In this document: positions 11,212-22,131 of the stretch, piece by piece
Layout of the letters: each line of letters opens with the position of its first letter
Position numbering within the stretch: the stretch's first letter is position 1
Assembly: GCA_007026445.1 (NCBI GenBank)
Contig: VDMD01000130.1
Span: forward strand, 1-61,359
DNA: 61,359 nt
Reading direction: 5' to 3'
Source: Schizophyllum amplum
Lineage: Eukaryota; Basidiomycota; Agaricomycetes; Agaricales; Schizophyllaceae
Notes under the pieces: generated by a model
Seen by the model: the letters and a program-made list of their open reading frames with translations, nothing else
Databases searched by the model: none
What the model was told of the DNA's origin: nothing
Made by a program: the position numbers and the translations under genes

Positions 11212-11807
11212 GCGGTCTTCGGGTGGCTTGACGGGCTACATGAGGAGTGTATCAGTAGAGAAGTAACCAATGATGTATCTTGTATACGCAAAACTACGCT
11301 GTCAAATCAGACGAACATGTTCGCTTGGAACGGCACCAGAGGAAATGCGGAATGGACCGGACTGAACACTAAATGAAAGTTGTGCTTTGAGTTGATGAGG
11401 TATATCATTAGCGTACCTTCTGAATCAGTCGTGGGCAGCTCTGCTGTTGTTCCGTAGACTGCGGGAACGCAATGGCTGTCGGCCTGCGGCTACGCAGCCA
11501 GATCACCAGCTATTCTGCTTCCCACAAGACAGAAGTGGATATCATAGACGAATAACATTGTCACATTTGACTTATTAGGCTGAGGACAGTTCCAGCCATC
11601 CAGTATCGCAGCACTTAGCTAACAGGTATTACTGCGATCAAGTATGGATAGTAGGTATAGGCTGGGAGGATGGCATGCTATGGGTGTTAGTAGAATAAGT
11701 TACTTGCAAAGAAGTCGTGTGCGATGGTCGTGTGTAAGCGTATGCGTGAATTTCTTGACCTTCCTTGTATCTAGAGGAATAATATCCGTTCAGTATGCCG
11801 CTGCCCG
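11212..11807. other. Intergenic region
   Basis: About 600 nt holding the transaldolase 3' UTR and the end of the convergent ORF. No other feature seen. Confidence 0.45.
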
Positions 11808-12746
11808 TCATGCGATGTCGAAACCTCTTGCAATCTTATAGCCCCGTTGATCACGAAGTCCACGCACCCGCTCGCTGTCGACGCCGCTCGCAAACAGCTC
11901 TGAGGTAAACACAGCGAGCGCGTTCTCCAGCCGCGTTCCCCTAATCTTGAGAGTCTGCAAGAAGCGGCACATGCGCTGCCGATACATCTTGTCGTGCGTT
12001 CGCACGTACCGCAAGATCTCCGACCTCTCCTCGCTGCCCAACCTGCGCGAGCGAGTGTAGCGCACTTCCAGGTGAGCCAGCACCGGTGCGTCGAGTGCAC
12101 CGAGCAGCCGCGTGATGTCGCAGCGCACGTCGAGCAGGCGAAGGACCTCAAGCATGTGCGCACGGGCGTGGAATGCGGTGTGGAAACGCTGCGATAGTAC
12201 AAGGTACTCCAGGGGCGCGATTTCCGGCGCATCCGCACGCACATGCTCGAAGGTAGCCGCGCGGAGGTGCGGCGCATTAGCAAGAATTCGCGCGCAATCG
12301 CTGAGGAATACTGGATTGTCGAGGCGGATGTTGACGATGCCAGTCCAGGGGATGCAGAGATCCCGTGCACGATAGGACGCGGGGGCGGAGAGGTGGACCG
12401 CACCGGGAGGCGCAACTCGATGAGTTCGTGGCAAGAGAACCGGTGTGGCGGCGGGTGTGATGATAATTGGGGGCGCCGGCGGTCGGGAACTGCGATGAGA
12501 GGGACGGACCGAAGCAGGAGAAGCTAGCGGCCTCTGGTGCTGGGAACGAGGCGTATGCGTGTGGTTGCTCCTACGGTCCTGCGCCGCATGCTTCAGCCGC
12601 TCAGCGCTTCTGCTTGGGTAGGGCCGATGCTCTTTGCGTTGGGATCGCGGGATTATTTGTGGCACGGATCGCTGTCTTCGCAGTACAGGATGTACGGCAT
12701 GAGTTGCAGGCGGCTGCTTCGTCCGACGTCCGAAAAGCCTATCCAA
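11808..12746 (-). CDS. Uncertain ORF, Arg/Pro-rich N-terminus with LRR-like C-terminus
   Basis: A 312-codon open frame ends at 11808. It does not begin with ATG: the codon at 12746 is TTG, and the next in-frame Met is far inside (HMLEVLRLLDV). An upstream exon is therefore needed if it is real. The first 120 residues are Arg/Pro/His-rich and disordered-looking. The rest has Leu-spaced segments (NPVFLSDCARILANAPHLR, LGALDAPVLAHLEVRY) like the LRR half of basidiomycete F-box proteins. The gene may be a real F-box relative with an unseen first exon, or a decayed one. Length and codon texture are the only support. Confidence 0.5.
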   Translation of the reverse strand: MDRLFGRRTKQPPATHAVHPVLRRQRSVPQIIPRSQRKEHRPYPSRSAERLKHAAQDRRSNHTHTPRSQHQRPLASPASVRPSHRSSRPPAPPIIITPAATPVLLPRTHRVAPPGAVHLSAPASYRARDLCIPWTGIVNIRLDNPVFLSDCARILANAPHLRAATFEHVRADAPEIAPLEYLVLSQRFHTAFHARAHMLEVLRLLDVRCDITRLLGALDAPVLAHLEVRYTRSRRLGSEERSEILRYVRTHDKMYRQRMCRFLQTLKIRGTRLENALAVFTSELFASGVDSERVRGLRDQRGYKIARGFDIA

Positions 12747-13434
12747 ACACTGCGACTATCATCAGAAAATCTGTGCCCGGACCACCGCATGTAATCATGG
12801 CAAGTACCTTCATCGTCTGTTGCGTATTGAGGAGGTCAGATTTTGCTGGTCAACAGAGATCTCGCTGAGAAGAGGGGGAGTTGTATGTAGAGCGACAGTA
12901 TATATACACAAAGCCACGTACCGGTCAAAAAGCGCGTGCCGAGCTGCGGTTGGTCCCCCGAGTCCTAAAGCACAGGTTCTGATAGTTCGTGGCAAGATGC
13001 ATGTCCTACGCTGTTGTCAGTTATATGAACAATTCATGCATTGTTCTGACTGGAACAAGCGAGCTTCCGGACATGCAGTCACAAACAAAAGGGGACCTGG
13101 GCCCTTTGACGAGGAACAATGACCACCGCCACGTTGTTACCTAAGAAGAATCCTTTGTGTGGTCCAAAAAGGGTAATTTCAGCTTTTACGGCGCACATCA
13201 CACGCACAAGGATGGGTATTGCCACCGCGACGTCCGCCGCGCGGCGAGCGGAATTCATACGCGGCAGAGCGGGAGAGCCCTCGAATCCCTGTTCATTTGT
13301 GGCACGCATGCGTCTGGCGTATCGAGAGCACACCGTATCGCCGGCCGGACGTACAGTACTTACATACACCGGGCTCAAAGACGATCCCGTTCGACAATCC
13401 TCGCCTCGCTTGCCACGGCGGCGATGAGAGTCAT
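12747..13434. other. Intergenic region
   Basis: About 690 nt between the uncertain ORF and the EBP2 stop. It may hold the missing 5' exon of the ORF at 11808-12746; an ATG-started frame beginning MRWSGHRFSDD lies near 12790 (minus). No repeat or RNA was recognised. Confidence 0.4.
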
Positions 13435-15015
13435 TTATCCCTTCATGGAGTGGCGCTTGCTCTTTCCTGGGCGCTGCGGCTTGAAGCCCTGCTTGCCGCC
13501 CCGACCACCTGCGCCACCCCGACCACCAGCGCCGCCGCGGCCTCCACGACCGCCACGACCGCCTGCGCCGCCACGACCACCTGCGCCGCCTCTTCCAGAG
13601 CGCCCCCTTCCCCCGCCGTCATCGAAGTCGTCCGTGGACTCTTTTGTGTTCTGCTTCGCGCGCCGACCGGCACCTCCGAAGCCGAACTTTTTGTCGCGCG
13701 CGTCGCGAGGCAGCTTGCTCCCGCTCGGCTTCGAGCGCTTGGATGGGCGGTCTGCGATCGCATCCTCGACGGCGACGTCGAAGTCGTCGTCCACGGGCTT
13801 GTCGAGGACGTCTTTGTGTTCTGCGAGACAGATTAGCAACGTGCACGATTGAGGAAGAGGTAACGCGGATGGTAAGAAAAGCAAGATGAACGTACTCCGC
13901 TTCAGCCCCTTCAGGCGTTCCTCCATGTCCTTCTTGCTCTGCTCGCGCTCCTTGAGCTTCTCGACCTGTACCTGCTTCCCGAACTTCTTGCCCTCGCGCT
14001 CGCGCCGCTTGTCCTCGCTCTTCTTAATGCCCGCCTTCTCGTCTAGCAGGCGCTGGCGGATGCGTTCCATGTGCGCGTCGGACTTGACCATCTCGGCAAA
14101 GTAGTCGGCTGGTCGCGTGAATGGGAAATTGTGCTTCGCGGCAAGGGCGCGAGCCGCGTTGGCACCATGAAGGGCTTGCTTATAGCTATCATCAAGTTAA
14201 TGGATGAATCGCACCGCTGATTATGAGGAATACTGACAAGGCAAGCTCGCGGTTGAGATCGTCGTCAACGTCGACTGCGATGGATTCGGGGTAAGTGACC
14301 GCGAGGGTCTCGGTCCAGGGTAGTGACGGGTCAAGTTGTATGGTATCACGTATACGCTCGAGCGCAACCTGCAGGACGCGGATGAGAAGGGGGTCGCGAA
14401 GATAGGCAGGGAACACACCTTGTTGTCAATCTCGAGCTTCTGGCGCGGTACCGTGTCTGCGTCAACGATATCATCTACTTCATCCAAAGGTATCGCGTCC
14501 TCTTCGTCCTCGTCCTCATCCTCGTCTGCCTCATCCTCCGCGCCCATAGCCGAAGAGGCCGCAACACCATCTTCTTCCGAGTCCGATGCAGCATCCGATT
14601 CTTCTCCACCCTCATCGTCCTCCGAGTCGTCCTCGTCGCCCTCAAGCATCGTGTTGAGCTGCGCCTGATCAAACTCGTCCAGAGCATCATCGCCTAGCGC
14701 GTTCATGAGCCGGGCCATGCCCTCCTCATCCACTCCTTCGTCATCACTGTCCGTCCCTTCGCCGTCCTCGCCCAAATCGCTGTCAAGCTCCTCCTCGCTC
14801 AGGTCCGCGGCGCCCTCCACGTCGACATAGTCCTCGTCGTTCTCGCTGTCGTCGTCGTTGTCTTCCACCACGGCCATCGAAGGCGGAGGCGCTTTTGAGG
14901 TCAACGCCTGTTTTGAAGTCGATGCACGCTTCTGCGCGCCCTTCTTCGTCGTTGTAGATGCGGTAGAGGGGGACTTGGGCGCCTTCGCGGCCGATGCTTT
15001 CGCCGCCTTCGCCAT
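13435..15015 (-). CDS. EBP2: rRNA-processing protein EBP2
   Basis: Four exons (14419-15015, 14238-14368, 13896-14185, 13435-13820, minus strand) give 467 aa. Introns of 50, 52 and 75 nt agree in phase (donors GTGTGT, GTCAGT, GTACGT). Known role: a nucleolar factor needed for 27S pre-rRNA processing and 60S subunit assembly. Seen: a basic N-terminus, a long Asp/Glu-rich acidic region (residues about 50-190), then the conserved core. The core includes VALERIRDTIQLDPSLPW, VDVDDDLNRELAFYKQALHG, ADYFAEMVKSDAHMERIRQR and KKSEDKRREREGKKFGKQ. The C-terminus is a run of about ten RGG/GGRGG repeats ending in KSKRHSMKG, a nucleolar RNA-binding tail. The start is the ATG at 15015. Confidence 0.95.
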
Positions 15016-15730
15016 TGTGCAGGTGCTGATTCGTGGGTGTAATGATCGGTGATCGAAATTGTTGGGAGACACCGTGCGTGCAAATAGTGGCAAACATAGA
15101 GCGCCTTTGTTCTCTTCTTCACGCGCCTAATCTCTTGTCAGTGTCACTCTCTCGTACAGCTTCAACTTCAGTCGCACATCTGCGCACTCTTCTGCAGAGA
15201 TATTTATCTTCCGAGCTATGCGATAGCTTTGTCCTGCTATATTTAAGTCGATAGCATCAGACTTTACTCCCTCGCAGCCTGTTCTGCCTTCAACAAAGAA
15301 GTGGATCCACTAATGCGGTGGTAGCCATATGACGAGGCAGGTGAACCGTCCTAACGTACAACAGTGAACTTCTACCTGTCAGCCTCTACCTAAATCATAG
15401 GGCTCGGTAATGGCGTGAGATGACGCCGTCGAGTCGTTACAGCAGGGTTTCCTTCTCTGCGTAAACATAGGCATGCAAACGACATTTTAATGGTTTCATT
15501 ACGGCGACTGCAGTCCACACAAAAGTCATAGGAAGGACACAGGGCAAGAGAGAAGGGGCCTGGAAGTGGCCCGACGGAGTTGTGGGCGCCGAGCACGTGT
15601 TCGGAGATGCCGATATTGGCAAATGCCGAACGGATCCTCGTCTCTTCCTCCGCTCACTGGCTGTCAGTGTCATTGTCCGATCCGCCTATCGGAGACGTGT
15701 GCCTGCTGACCAATTGCTTACGCGCTTATA
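15016..15730. other. Divergent intergenic region between EBP2 and the SVOP-like transporter
   Basis: About 715 nt likely holding both promoters. A pyrimidine-rich stretch lies near 15115-15200. No gene was recognised. Confidence 0.45.
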
Positions 15731-18384
15731 ATGGCGTCCCGCGCGTCGAGCTTCTGGGCGGACGACAGCATGCCTTCTTACCTCCAGGACGACGATATCG
15801 AGGAGCAGGAGCGCCTCGTTGGCGACGGCGCGCTCGACGATGGGCGGACAGCGGTGCGTATGGCGCACACTGGAGTGTTCTCGGAGATCTGATGGGCCTC
15901 GCAGCTGGACAGAACAATAGATCGGATAGGCATGGGATCATACCAGTGGACACTCCTCTCACTCTGCGGTTTCGGTGCGCATATATGCACTTTTTCTTCA
16001 AGACTATCGTCTAACAAGTTCTTTTGCTCAGGCTGGATGGCAGATAATGTATTTCTTTGCTCCCCCGACGTCGCATGAAGCCGGGTTGGCGGCTTTGAGA
16101 CTGACGTCTGCCCGCCGGTGCTAACCGCGCGCGCAGATGTGGATAGAGGCGGTAGCGATTATCCTTCCAAGAGTCCAAAGACATTATGACGGTGCGTAGC
16201 GCGCATACATCCCCGTCCTGGTACTTTTATGCTCTTCACAGTTCCCGACAACTACATCGGCACTGTGTCGTCGACCATGTTTGTGCGTTTCAGACGTCCC
16301 CCCTCAACTGCTCTTCTAAATTTCGCTGCAGGCTGGCATGATGTTCGGCGCGATCGGTTGGGGCAGCTGTGCGTTGGGCGGTAGATGCTTTGGCCCTTAT
16401 TCATCACCGCTCAGGCTCCGACTTGCTTGGCCGCAGTGCTGCATTCAACGCTACTCTCTTCTTCACGGCCGTTTTTGGTATCTTCGCTTCATTAGCCGGC
16501 TCATTTGGCTCGCTATGCGTCATCCTATTCTTCCTCGGGTCTGCAGTCGGGGTGCGTGATTCCACCACCTGTTCACCGAAGACTGACGCCGCTCTTGTAG
16601 GGGTCTATGCCCACGGATGGCACACTGTTGCTCGAGCACATGCCTGATGGCAAGCAGTATCTCGTCACGGCCTTATCCGTCTTCTTCTCCTTTGGTGCTG
16701 TCTTCTCGGCAGTTATTGGTCTCCTCGTCCTGCCGCAGAATTCGTGCTTCGAAGCGGAATGTGATGTCGAGGCGGAAAACAGAGGATGGAAATACATGCT
16801 GGCAGTACTCGGTGTCATCGTGCGTGCTCCGACCGCAGTATCATATCCAAGTGACTGACTGTACACGCGCATATATGCAGACTTTGAGCATGTTCTTCGC
16901 TCGCATAGTCTTCTTTCGATTACACGAGTCACCGCGGTATCTTGTGCATGCAGGGAGGCACCAGGAAGCGCTCGAGAGCCTTCAGATGATCTCTCGCTTC
17001 AATGGCTCCGTCTTGTCCCTCAACCTCGCAGATGTACAGGACATACCACATTCCGAGCCTGGGGATCTGGAAGGCGATCCGAAGACGCACGACACGAGTT
17101 CTGGTGACGAACCTCCTCGGTCGACCACCATCTTCGATGCCGGCGGAGATCTTGAAGGGCAAGAGACTGAGCCGCCACAACACCCACGACACACCTCAAG
17201 TACTGGGTTCGCTAGTCTGGATGCGGACGAGCTTCCTCACTACCACTCGACGAGCGAACCTTCCACTCCAGAGTCAGGCCTCGTCCGCGCGGAGTCGCCT
17301 AAATCGCCGCCTCTTCAACCTCCCGTGCGCCCATCCCTCTCCGTCCGGCCGCGACCTCGAACGCAAGCATCGCGTATGTCGCGAGCAAGCATGATGTCGC
17401 GGCGGCAATCATCTATGTATGAGTATGAGCAACGGGTATGCAGCGCCTTGCCGCATGCCATCCGACGTCCGTTGTGGGCATGGTGGGATAGGATTATGTT
17501 GACGTTGTCGCCCGAGTGGGCGAAGACGACGGTCGTTGTCTGGGCGGTGTGGTGTGCGATGAGTGCAGGTGAGGTGGTTCGGTTGCGCACAACTTGCCGT
17601 GGCTGACTTCCTTGAATTCAGCGTTCACGATGTTCAACATGTACTTGCCGAAGCTGCTGGAATCCAAGGGGCAACCGACGTCCTCTATGGCGAATCCCAG
17701 CTCGCTGTCGGCGAGTTTGTGGGACATGGTGATATTCACGATCGGCGGGTGTCCTGGCTCCATAGTAAGTATCTCCTTCTCGTTGCAGCCAATCCCTCAC
17801 AATATACTTGCAGTTAGGAGCGTATATGGTCGAATCTCGGCTCGGTCGAAGATGGTCGCTCGCAGGTAGTACCTTTGCTACAGGCGCGTTCTGCATTCTT
17901 TTTGTGGTGGTGGAGAATGCGTGGGCGGTGACCGCGACGACTGTAGGGCTGAGCCTGAATGCAACGGTGCGCCAGACAATCATTTATTCGTCGTCCGTCT
18001 GACGTTTGACATAGATTATGTGGGCCGTGTTGTATGGCTGGACGCCGGAGATTTTCAGCACTGCAGGTGCGTGGCAATTTCAATGAAGCGCTGCTCAGCG
18101 CTTACACTGGCTGTCAGTGCGCGGCACAGCGTGCGGGATCGCGTCGGCGTTGTCGAGGATGTACGTTGGCACATCACCTGGACAAACCGTCTATCTGATC
18201 ATTTTGAAGAGGCGGAATGGTCTCGCCTGTGCTTGGCGGCATTTTGCTCATGATAAGCAAATCGCTGCCATTGTACGTCTCTGCGACGATGTTCACGGTG
18301 GCGGGCTTTTGCATACTGCTGCTGAGGGAGGACGAGGGCGAGGGTGGTCGTACCAAGGGGAAGCGGGCAGTCATTGCGCACTAG
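15731..18384 (+). CDS. MFS transporter, SVOP/sugar-porter-like, 14 exons
   Basis: Fourteen exons all agree in phase: 15731-15853, 15905-15974, 16032-16048, 16137-16191, 16242-16282, 16332-16368, 16415-16551, 16601-16819, 16881-17568, 17622-17764, 17814-17966, 18015-18066, 18118-18160, 18210-18384. They give 650 aa. Seen: MGSYQWTLLSLCGFGWMADN opening the first helix, the sugar-porter-like FFRLHESPRYLVHAGR after helix 6, and a long Ser/Pro-rich cytoplasmic loop (about residues 260-420). Later segments are GAYMVESRLGRRWSLAG and GTACGIASALSRIGGMVSPV. Known class: plasma-membrane or vacuolar MFS carriers of the SVOP type; the substrate is unknown. Exon 3 is only 17 nt. A C-terminal TKGKRAVIAH tail ends the protein. 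Confidence 0.9.
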
Positions 18385-18561
18385 TCCCGAGGGGATGCCT
18401 GACTAATGTATCTTGCGCTGTATCTTGGACTTTGACACAAGGACGATGTACATGATTTACGGGATTCTCGCTACAGATTGAAGGTCAGTCCTTGCCTTGT
18501 GGTATACATAGTGGTACATCTGGCTGATCGGTCGTGTCCTTACAGACTATGCCCATCCTAC

Positions 18562-19444
18562 TCAAAACTTCTTGAGCAATTGCAGTATCCTCACGTCGGG
18601 TGGGTTTGGTCTGGTTTTCGCCGTGATCTTGGTCGCCCAGTCTGTGCTGTTGGCGGCCTTCATCTCGTCCGTCCCGACGTAGTTGGGGTTGTCCCACTCA
18701 TAGTAGGCCATGTAGGCCGGTAGATCTGTGGGTGTCGTGGCACTAGGCGCTACGTCGTTCACGGCGTTGAGCTTAAAGCGTCTCGCGCGCAGGTATCTAA
18801 GATGATCAAATTCAGTGTGTGGGGTTATCATGACGTGCCGTGGGGAAACTAGCGGGGCACATACCCTGGCACCTTGGCGAGAAGCGGGAAGTGCTCTTCA
18901 TCGTACCTATTGAAGCGGAAGTCAGGCGGACAAAGATAGCAAGCAGTTCGCATGACTGACCACTTGTTGAACTCCACCTCGTCCTCAGGCGCGGGCTCCC
19001 AAAATGCAAGCAGAGCGTACTTGCCCGGTAGTGCCTCAGGTTTGTCCGCTGTGTCTGGGTGCTGCAACGTTGACACGAGGGTGTATACGCGCCGTTGAAG
19101 GGAAGCTAAGCGAGAGATGATGTCCTTCTCGTTGGCGGATGCCCCAGGAAAAAGGTTCTTATACTCGTCCGAGTCCAGCACGGCGGGAGAGTTGACGTCG
19201 TACACGCTGGCGAACTTGGGCTCCTTCCCGTCCGCTGCGATATAGCGCAGCGCGGTGTTTATGCCAGGGATAGTGAGCCGCGCGGGGACATGTTCGTTGT
19301 CTAGCCAATCTGGAAGGCATTAAGTCAATGATCTTCGGATTATACAAATGCGGTTGGACGCGCACCACTGAACTCGTCCTCCGAGACGTTCGCTCCGAGT
19401 TCGCCAAAGACGAGCAAGAGCCCTGCAGGAAGATCGACAGTCAT
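18562..19444 (-). CDS. EthD-like / dimeric alpha-beta barrel domain protein
   Basis: Four exons (19366-19444, 18961-19309, 18865-18906, 18562-18796, minus strand) give 234 aa. Phases agree, with donors GTGCGC, GTCAGT and GTATGT. The central segment KYALLAFWEPAPEDEVEFNK leads into WYDEEHFPLLAKVPGYLRAR, the strand-helix pattern of EthD-type dimeric alpha-beta barrels (a hydrophobic strand, then the W-Y/N-D/T-E-H segment). A second related half appears in the N-terminal LLLVFGELGANVSEDEFSDWLDNEHVP, so the protein may be a two-repeat barrel. Known members act on small aromatic or polyketide-like molecules, or have no known activity. The start at 19444 is preferred to the upstream in-frame ATG at 19522 because conservation-like sequence begins there. 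Confidence 0.75.
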
Positions 19445-19687
19445 CGTGATGGTGTATCGCAAGATGTGTGAATGATCAGCTGGGAAATCTGGAGGTAGAG
19501 AGGGCGTCTCGCTTAGCGGCACAGTCAGTTATGACGTGGGTTTGAAGTTGAACATGTGGCGGACCTTCTTTACGACAGTATAACCCTTATAGTCACTGTC
19601 AATAACGAACTCTGGGCGCAGCGGCGCAATCAGACCGACGCCACGCCCCAGGGAGCGAGCAAGGTCTGCGCGGCAAGACGATGCGCA
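19445..19687. other. Spacer between EthD-like gene and tRNA-Trp
   Basis: About 240 nt holding the EthD-like promoter. No further feature. Confidence 0.4.
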
Positions 19688-19768
19688 GGACCCTTGGCGC
19701 AGTGGCTAGCGCGTGTGATTCCAGCTAACGTTTCCACAAGGTCGTCCGTTCAATCCGGGCAGGGTTCA
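19688..19768 (+). tRNA. tRNA-Trp (anticodon CCA) with 8-nt intron
   Basis: The 81 nt fold as a full cloverleaf. The acceptor GGACCCT pairs with AGGGTTC (one G-T pair) and is followed by discriminator A. The D-stem GCGC/GCGC encloses AGTGGCTA. The anticodon stem TGTGA pairs with CCACA except for an A31-C39 mismatch. The anticodon CCA is at 19721-19723. An 8-nt intron follows position 37 (19725-19732). The variable loop is 5 nt. The T-stem GTCCG/CGGGC encloses TTCAATC. A-box (TGGCGCAGTGG) and B-box (GTTCAATCC) sequences are present, and a T5 run lies just downstream. Removing the intron leaves exactly 73 nt. Confidence 0.88.
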
Positions 19769-19777
19769 GGACCTCTC

Positions 19778-19782
19778 TTTTT
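19778..19782 (+). terminator. Pol III terminator of tRNA-Trp
   Basis: A run of five T residues begins 10 nt after the tRNA 3' end, the usual RNA polymerase III stop signal. Confidence 0.8.
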
Positions 19783-20842
19783 GTCTCTAATGGCGAACAA
19801 CAGGGATGGAAAGCAGTTCGAATCGCATGGCGAAGGGCGAGCAGCAGGGAGCTATTCCTGCGATCCCGAAATGGGTCCACTTCGATCATCGTGCAGTTCT
19901 GCAGTGAGAATATCAGTAATAAGAAGCAGTGGTATGAGTGTGCGTAGAGCCACTTTCCCCACCACAAGCGTGATAGGCTCACCTCGTGCATGGTCAGGAG
20001 CTCGCATATACTCCAAAGACGAACTGTAGGCCCACTGCTTACCGTCATATGCTCCACCAGCTGTTGCATATATCGTCGAGGTCGAGGTGTGCAGGAGATA
20101 GCGTCTATCCATTCGAGCCTCCTTGCACGCAGCCAGCGGCTTTCCAGCTCTAATGTCTACAGCGTCATCAATTACTGTCGTCGCCGAAGATGCGCCCGCA
20201 CAAGCAACCAACGCGACCATTGATAGGCCGGATGCGCAGAGCCAGCGTGTCAAGCCGGCCGCTGGTCGCTTCAAGCGCCGCCGCATGAGCACCAATTGCG
20301 AGTGTAAGCCGTCCATCGGATACAAGCAACGTGGTAGGTAGCAGATTATATGCCGAGCAAGCTGAATTTTTTATCGTTGTGCGCAGACGATATAAAGACG
20401 ACGTCCGGAGAAAGATACGAGGTAGCCAGGCGCGGAGGGTATGTGACGGATGAAATCATCTTCATCGATTCATCCCTGCTGACGGTCGGTCTAGGAGCGA
20501 GTGAAAAAGTGATTGAGCCTATGGAGAAGAACGTTGAAGCTGTATTAATACCCCATGTTTTTCGTGAGGGAACAATGCCGTCACATAACGCCAAAGTAGT
20601 GTCTTGAAGCTTGAGAGCTTTGAAGCATCTTGTAACAGGTTCTCTTCCAGTTCTCTTCAACCCAGTCTTCGACGTTCGTATTTTGCCCCCGCGCTGCCGC
20701 TGCGGGACCTGCAATGACATCAGGTGCCACGTGCACAGCCGAGCTTTGAAAAGGAATAATGACGCACCCTAACAATAGCCACCTACGCCCCCAGGACAGC
20801 GATCGCCCTTAGACACCAATGTATCTTTAGCTGCATACTGGG

Positions 20843-20848
20843 TATATA
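20843..20848 (+). promoter_or_regulatory. Candidate TATA box of first cysteine-rich miniprotein gene
   Basis: TATATA within GGGTATATATGG lies about 80 nt upstream of the ATG at 20927. Confidence 0.4.
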
Positions 20849-20926
20849 TGGTGAGCGTCCGGCAAATGTTCCTTCCTTCACCCTCCACCCCGCAACCAGA
20901 CATCGAACTCATCGTCAACCGCCGCC

Positions 20927-21476
20927 ATGCAGTCCGTAATTGCTCAACCCGCGCCCGTGAAGACTGCGCCAGTGCAGGCCCAGCCTCAGGCAGCCCTTGA
21001 GATGAGTGAGTACTCGCTCGCAGGTGTTCTTATATGACGCACTTACCGAGCTTCAGACATAACCGGGAGCCCTACGGCCCGCCAACAAGAGCAGCCGCAG
21101 CAAGAATGCACGCACCACCGCCATGGCGCCTCGCGCATTCGCGGAGGCGGCGCGGGCAAAGTACGCTCTACTCTTGAGGTCCGTCGCTGCTGCTAAAGTA
21201 TCATCTGCAGGATTGCTTCCTTGGCTGTCTGGGATGTTTCCTGTGCTGTGGTGCGTTACACTTACCTGGCTATTCATATTTGCCGCTGACTGGCATCTTC
21301 GGACAGAATGTTGCGAGGTACGTTCAAGTTTCCGCCGGTTGGCACCATATTCACCGTACGTTAGGGCATATGCGATTGCGTCGCCGACATCATCTGTAAG
21401 TTGTCATCTCCGTTACCGTCCTCGAAGCTGGCAGTTGACTGTCTTACCAGGTTGCCCGTGCGAGATGTGCTGTTAA
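20927..21476 (+). CDS. Cysteine-rich miniprotein, copy 1 (six exons)
   Basis: Six short exons (20927-21005, 21057-21160, 21211-21250, 21307-21317, 21365-21395, 21451-21476) agree in phase and give 96 aa. The N-terminal half is Gln/Pro/Ala-rich (PAPVKTAPVQAQPQAALEM), then comes a basic RIRGGGAGK stretch. The C-terminal third is dominated by cysteine: DCFLGCLGCFLCC, ECCEGICDC, then VADIICCPCEMCC at the stop. Exon 4 is only 11 nt and encodes most of the ECCE motif. This layout resembles small fungal proteins with a Cys-rich, possibly palmitoylated, membrane-associated tail. No function is known to me. The tandem copy at 22132 has the same exon lengths for exons 3-6. Confidence 0.82.
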
Positions 21477-22131
21477 GGAGACTGAATAGCCAGGAAGAGC
21501 GTAGGGAAGGACCACGGACCAGTAGTAGACTTGCGCTAGCTAAGAGCCAGCAAGCCGCCGAATCATGTACGCCATATACACCATATTGTGATATCGTTGA
21601 GCCTCTGCAGTCATTGGCGGCGAGCAGGTCAAGGACGTACCATATCCCTATCGCGCAAGCTGCGAGATAACGGCAAGTGGCGTAGAGCGAGCCTATCGTA
21701 GGTTGCTGCGAACGAGGCCTACACTGGCCGGCCTCTTACTGTTCGTGAGTCTTCCACGTCGTGTACGGTTGAGGAGAGTCACACACCGATCTTCGGGGTC
21801 TCGACACCACGTGTAGCAACCGACCAGCGACTCCGAGCGAGCGATTCGGAATGAGGTTCGACACGAGGGGGGACAGCCCCCGGCATCCCTCTTCGTCCGA
21901 CTTCGGGACCCGCTGCGGTCACGGCAATTAGATGTCAGCTGTGCCATGCCGCGCCAATTCTGCTCTGCCCTGGTGACTGCAATGTGGCCACCAGGCTGAC
22001 ATGCGGTAGCGGTTCGGGTGACGTTATAACCATCGTCCACTTTCTCTCACCCCTCCTTCCATCCATCCAGCACAACTCGCGCGCCACATCTATAACTCAC
22101 CCCCCAGGCTCACAACTCGCCACCCAACGTC
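21477..22131. other. Spacer between the two cysteine-rich genes
   Basis: About 655 nt. The right part has a C-rich leader before the ATG (CACCCAACGTCATGC). No third copy was detected. Confidence 0.45.

Larger units (their letters stand above)
19769..20926. other. Region with only uncertain ORFs
   Basis: A minus-strand ORF with an ATG at 20316 runs to 19852 (about 155 aa). It has a hydrophobic segment (SMVALVACAGAS) after basic residues, like a signal anchor, but no family match. Another ORF at 20346-20720 (minus) looks random. A TATATA motif at 20843-20848 probably serves the next gene. I do not commit to a gene here. Confidence 0.35.

Noticed and set aside
13157..13852. Pro-rich plus-strand ORFs
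   Set aside because: They are antisense to the RGG tail of EBP2; the bias explains the open frames.
19725..20069. Minus-strand ORF across the tRNA
   Set aside because: It overlaps the tRNA-Trp gene and shows no domain.
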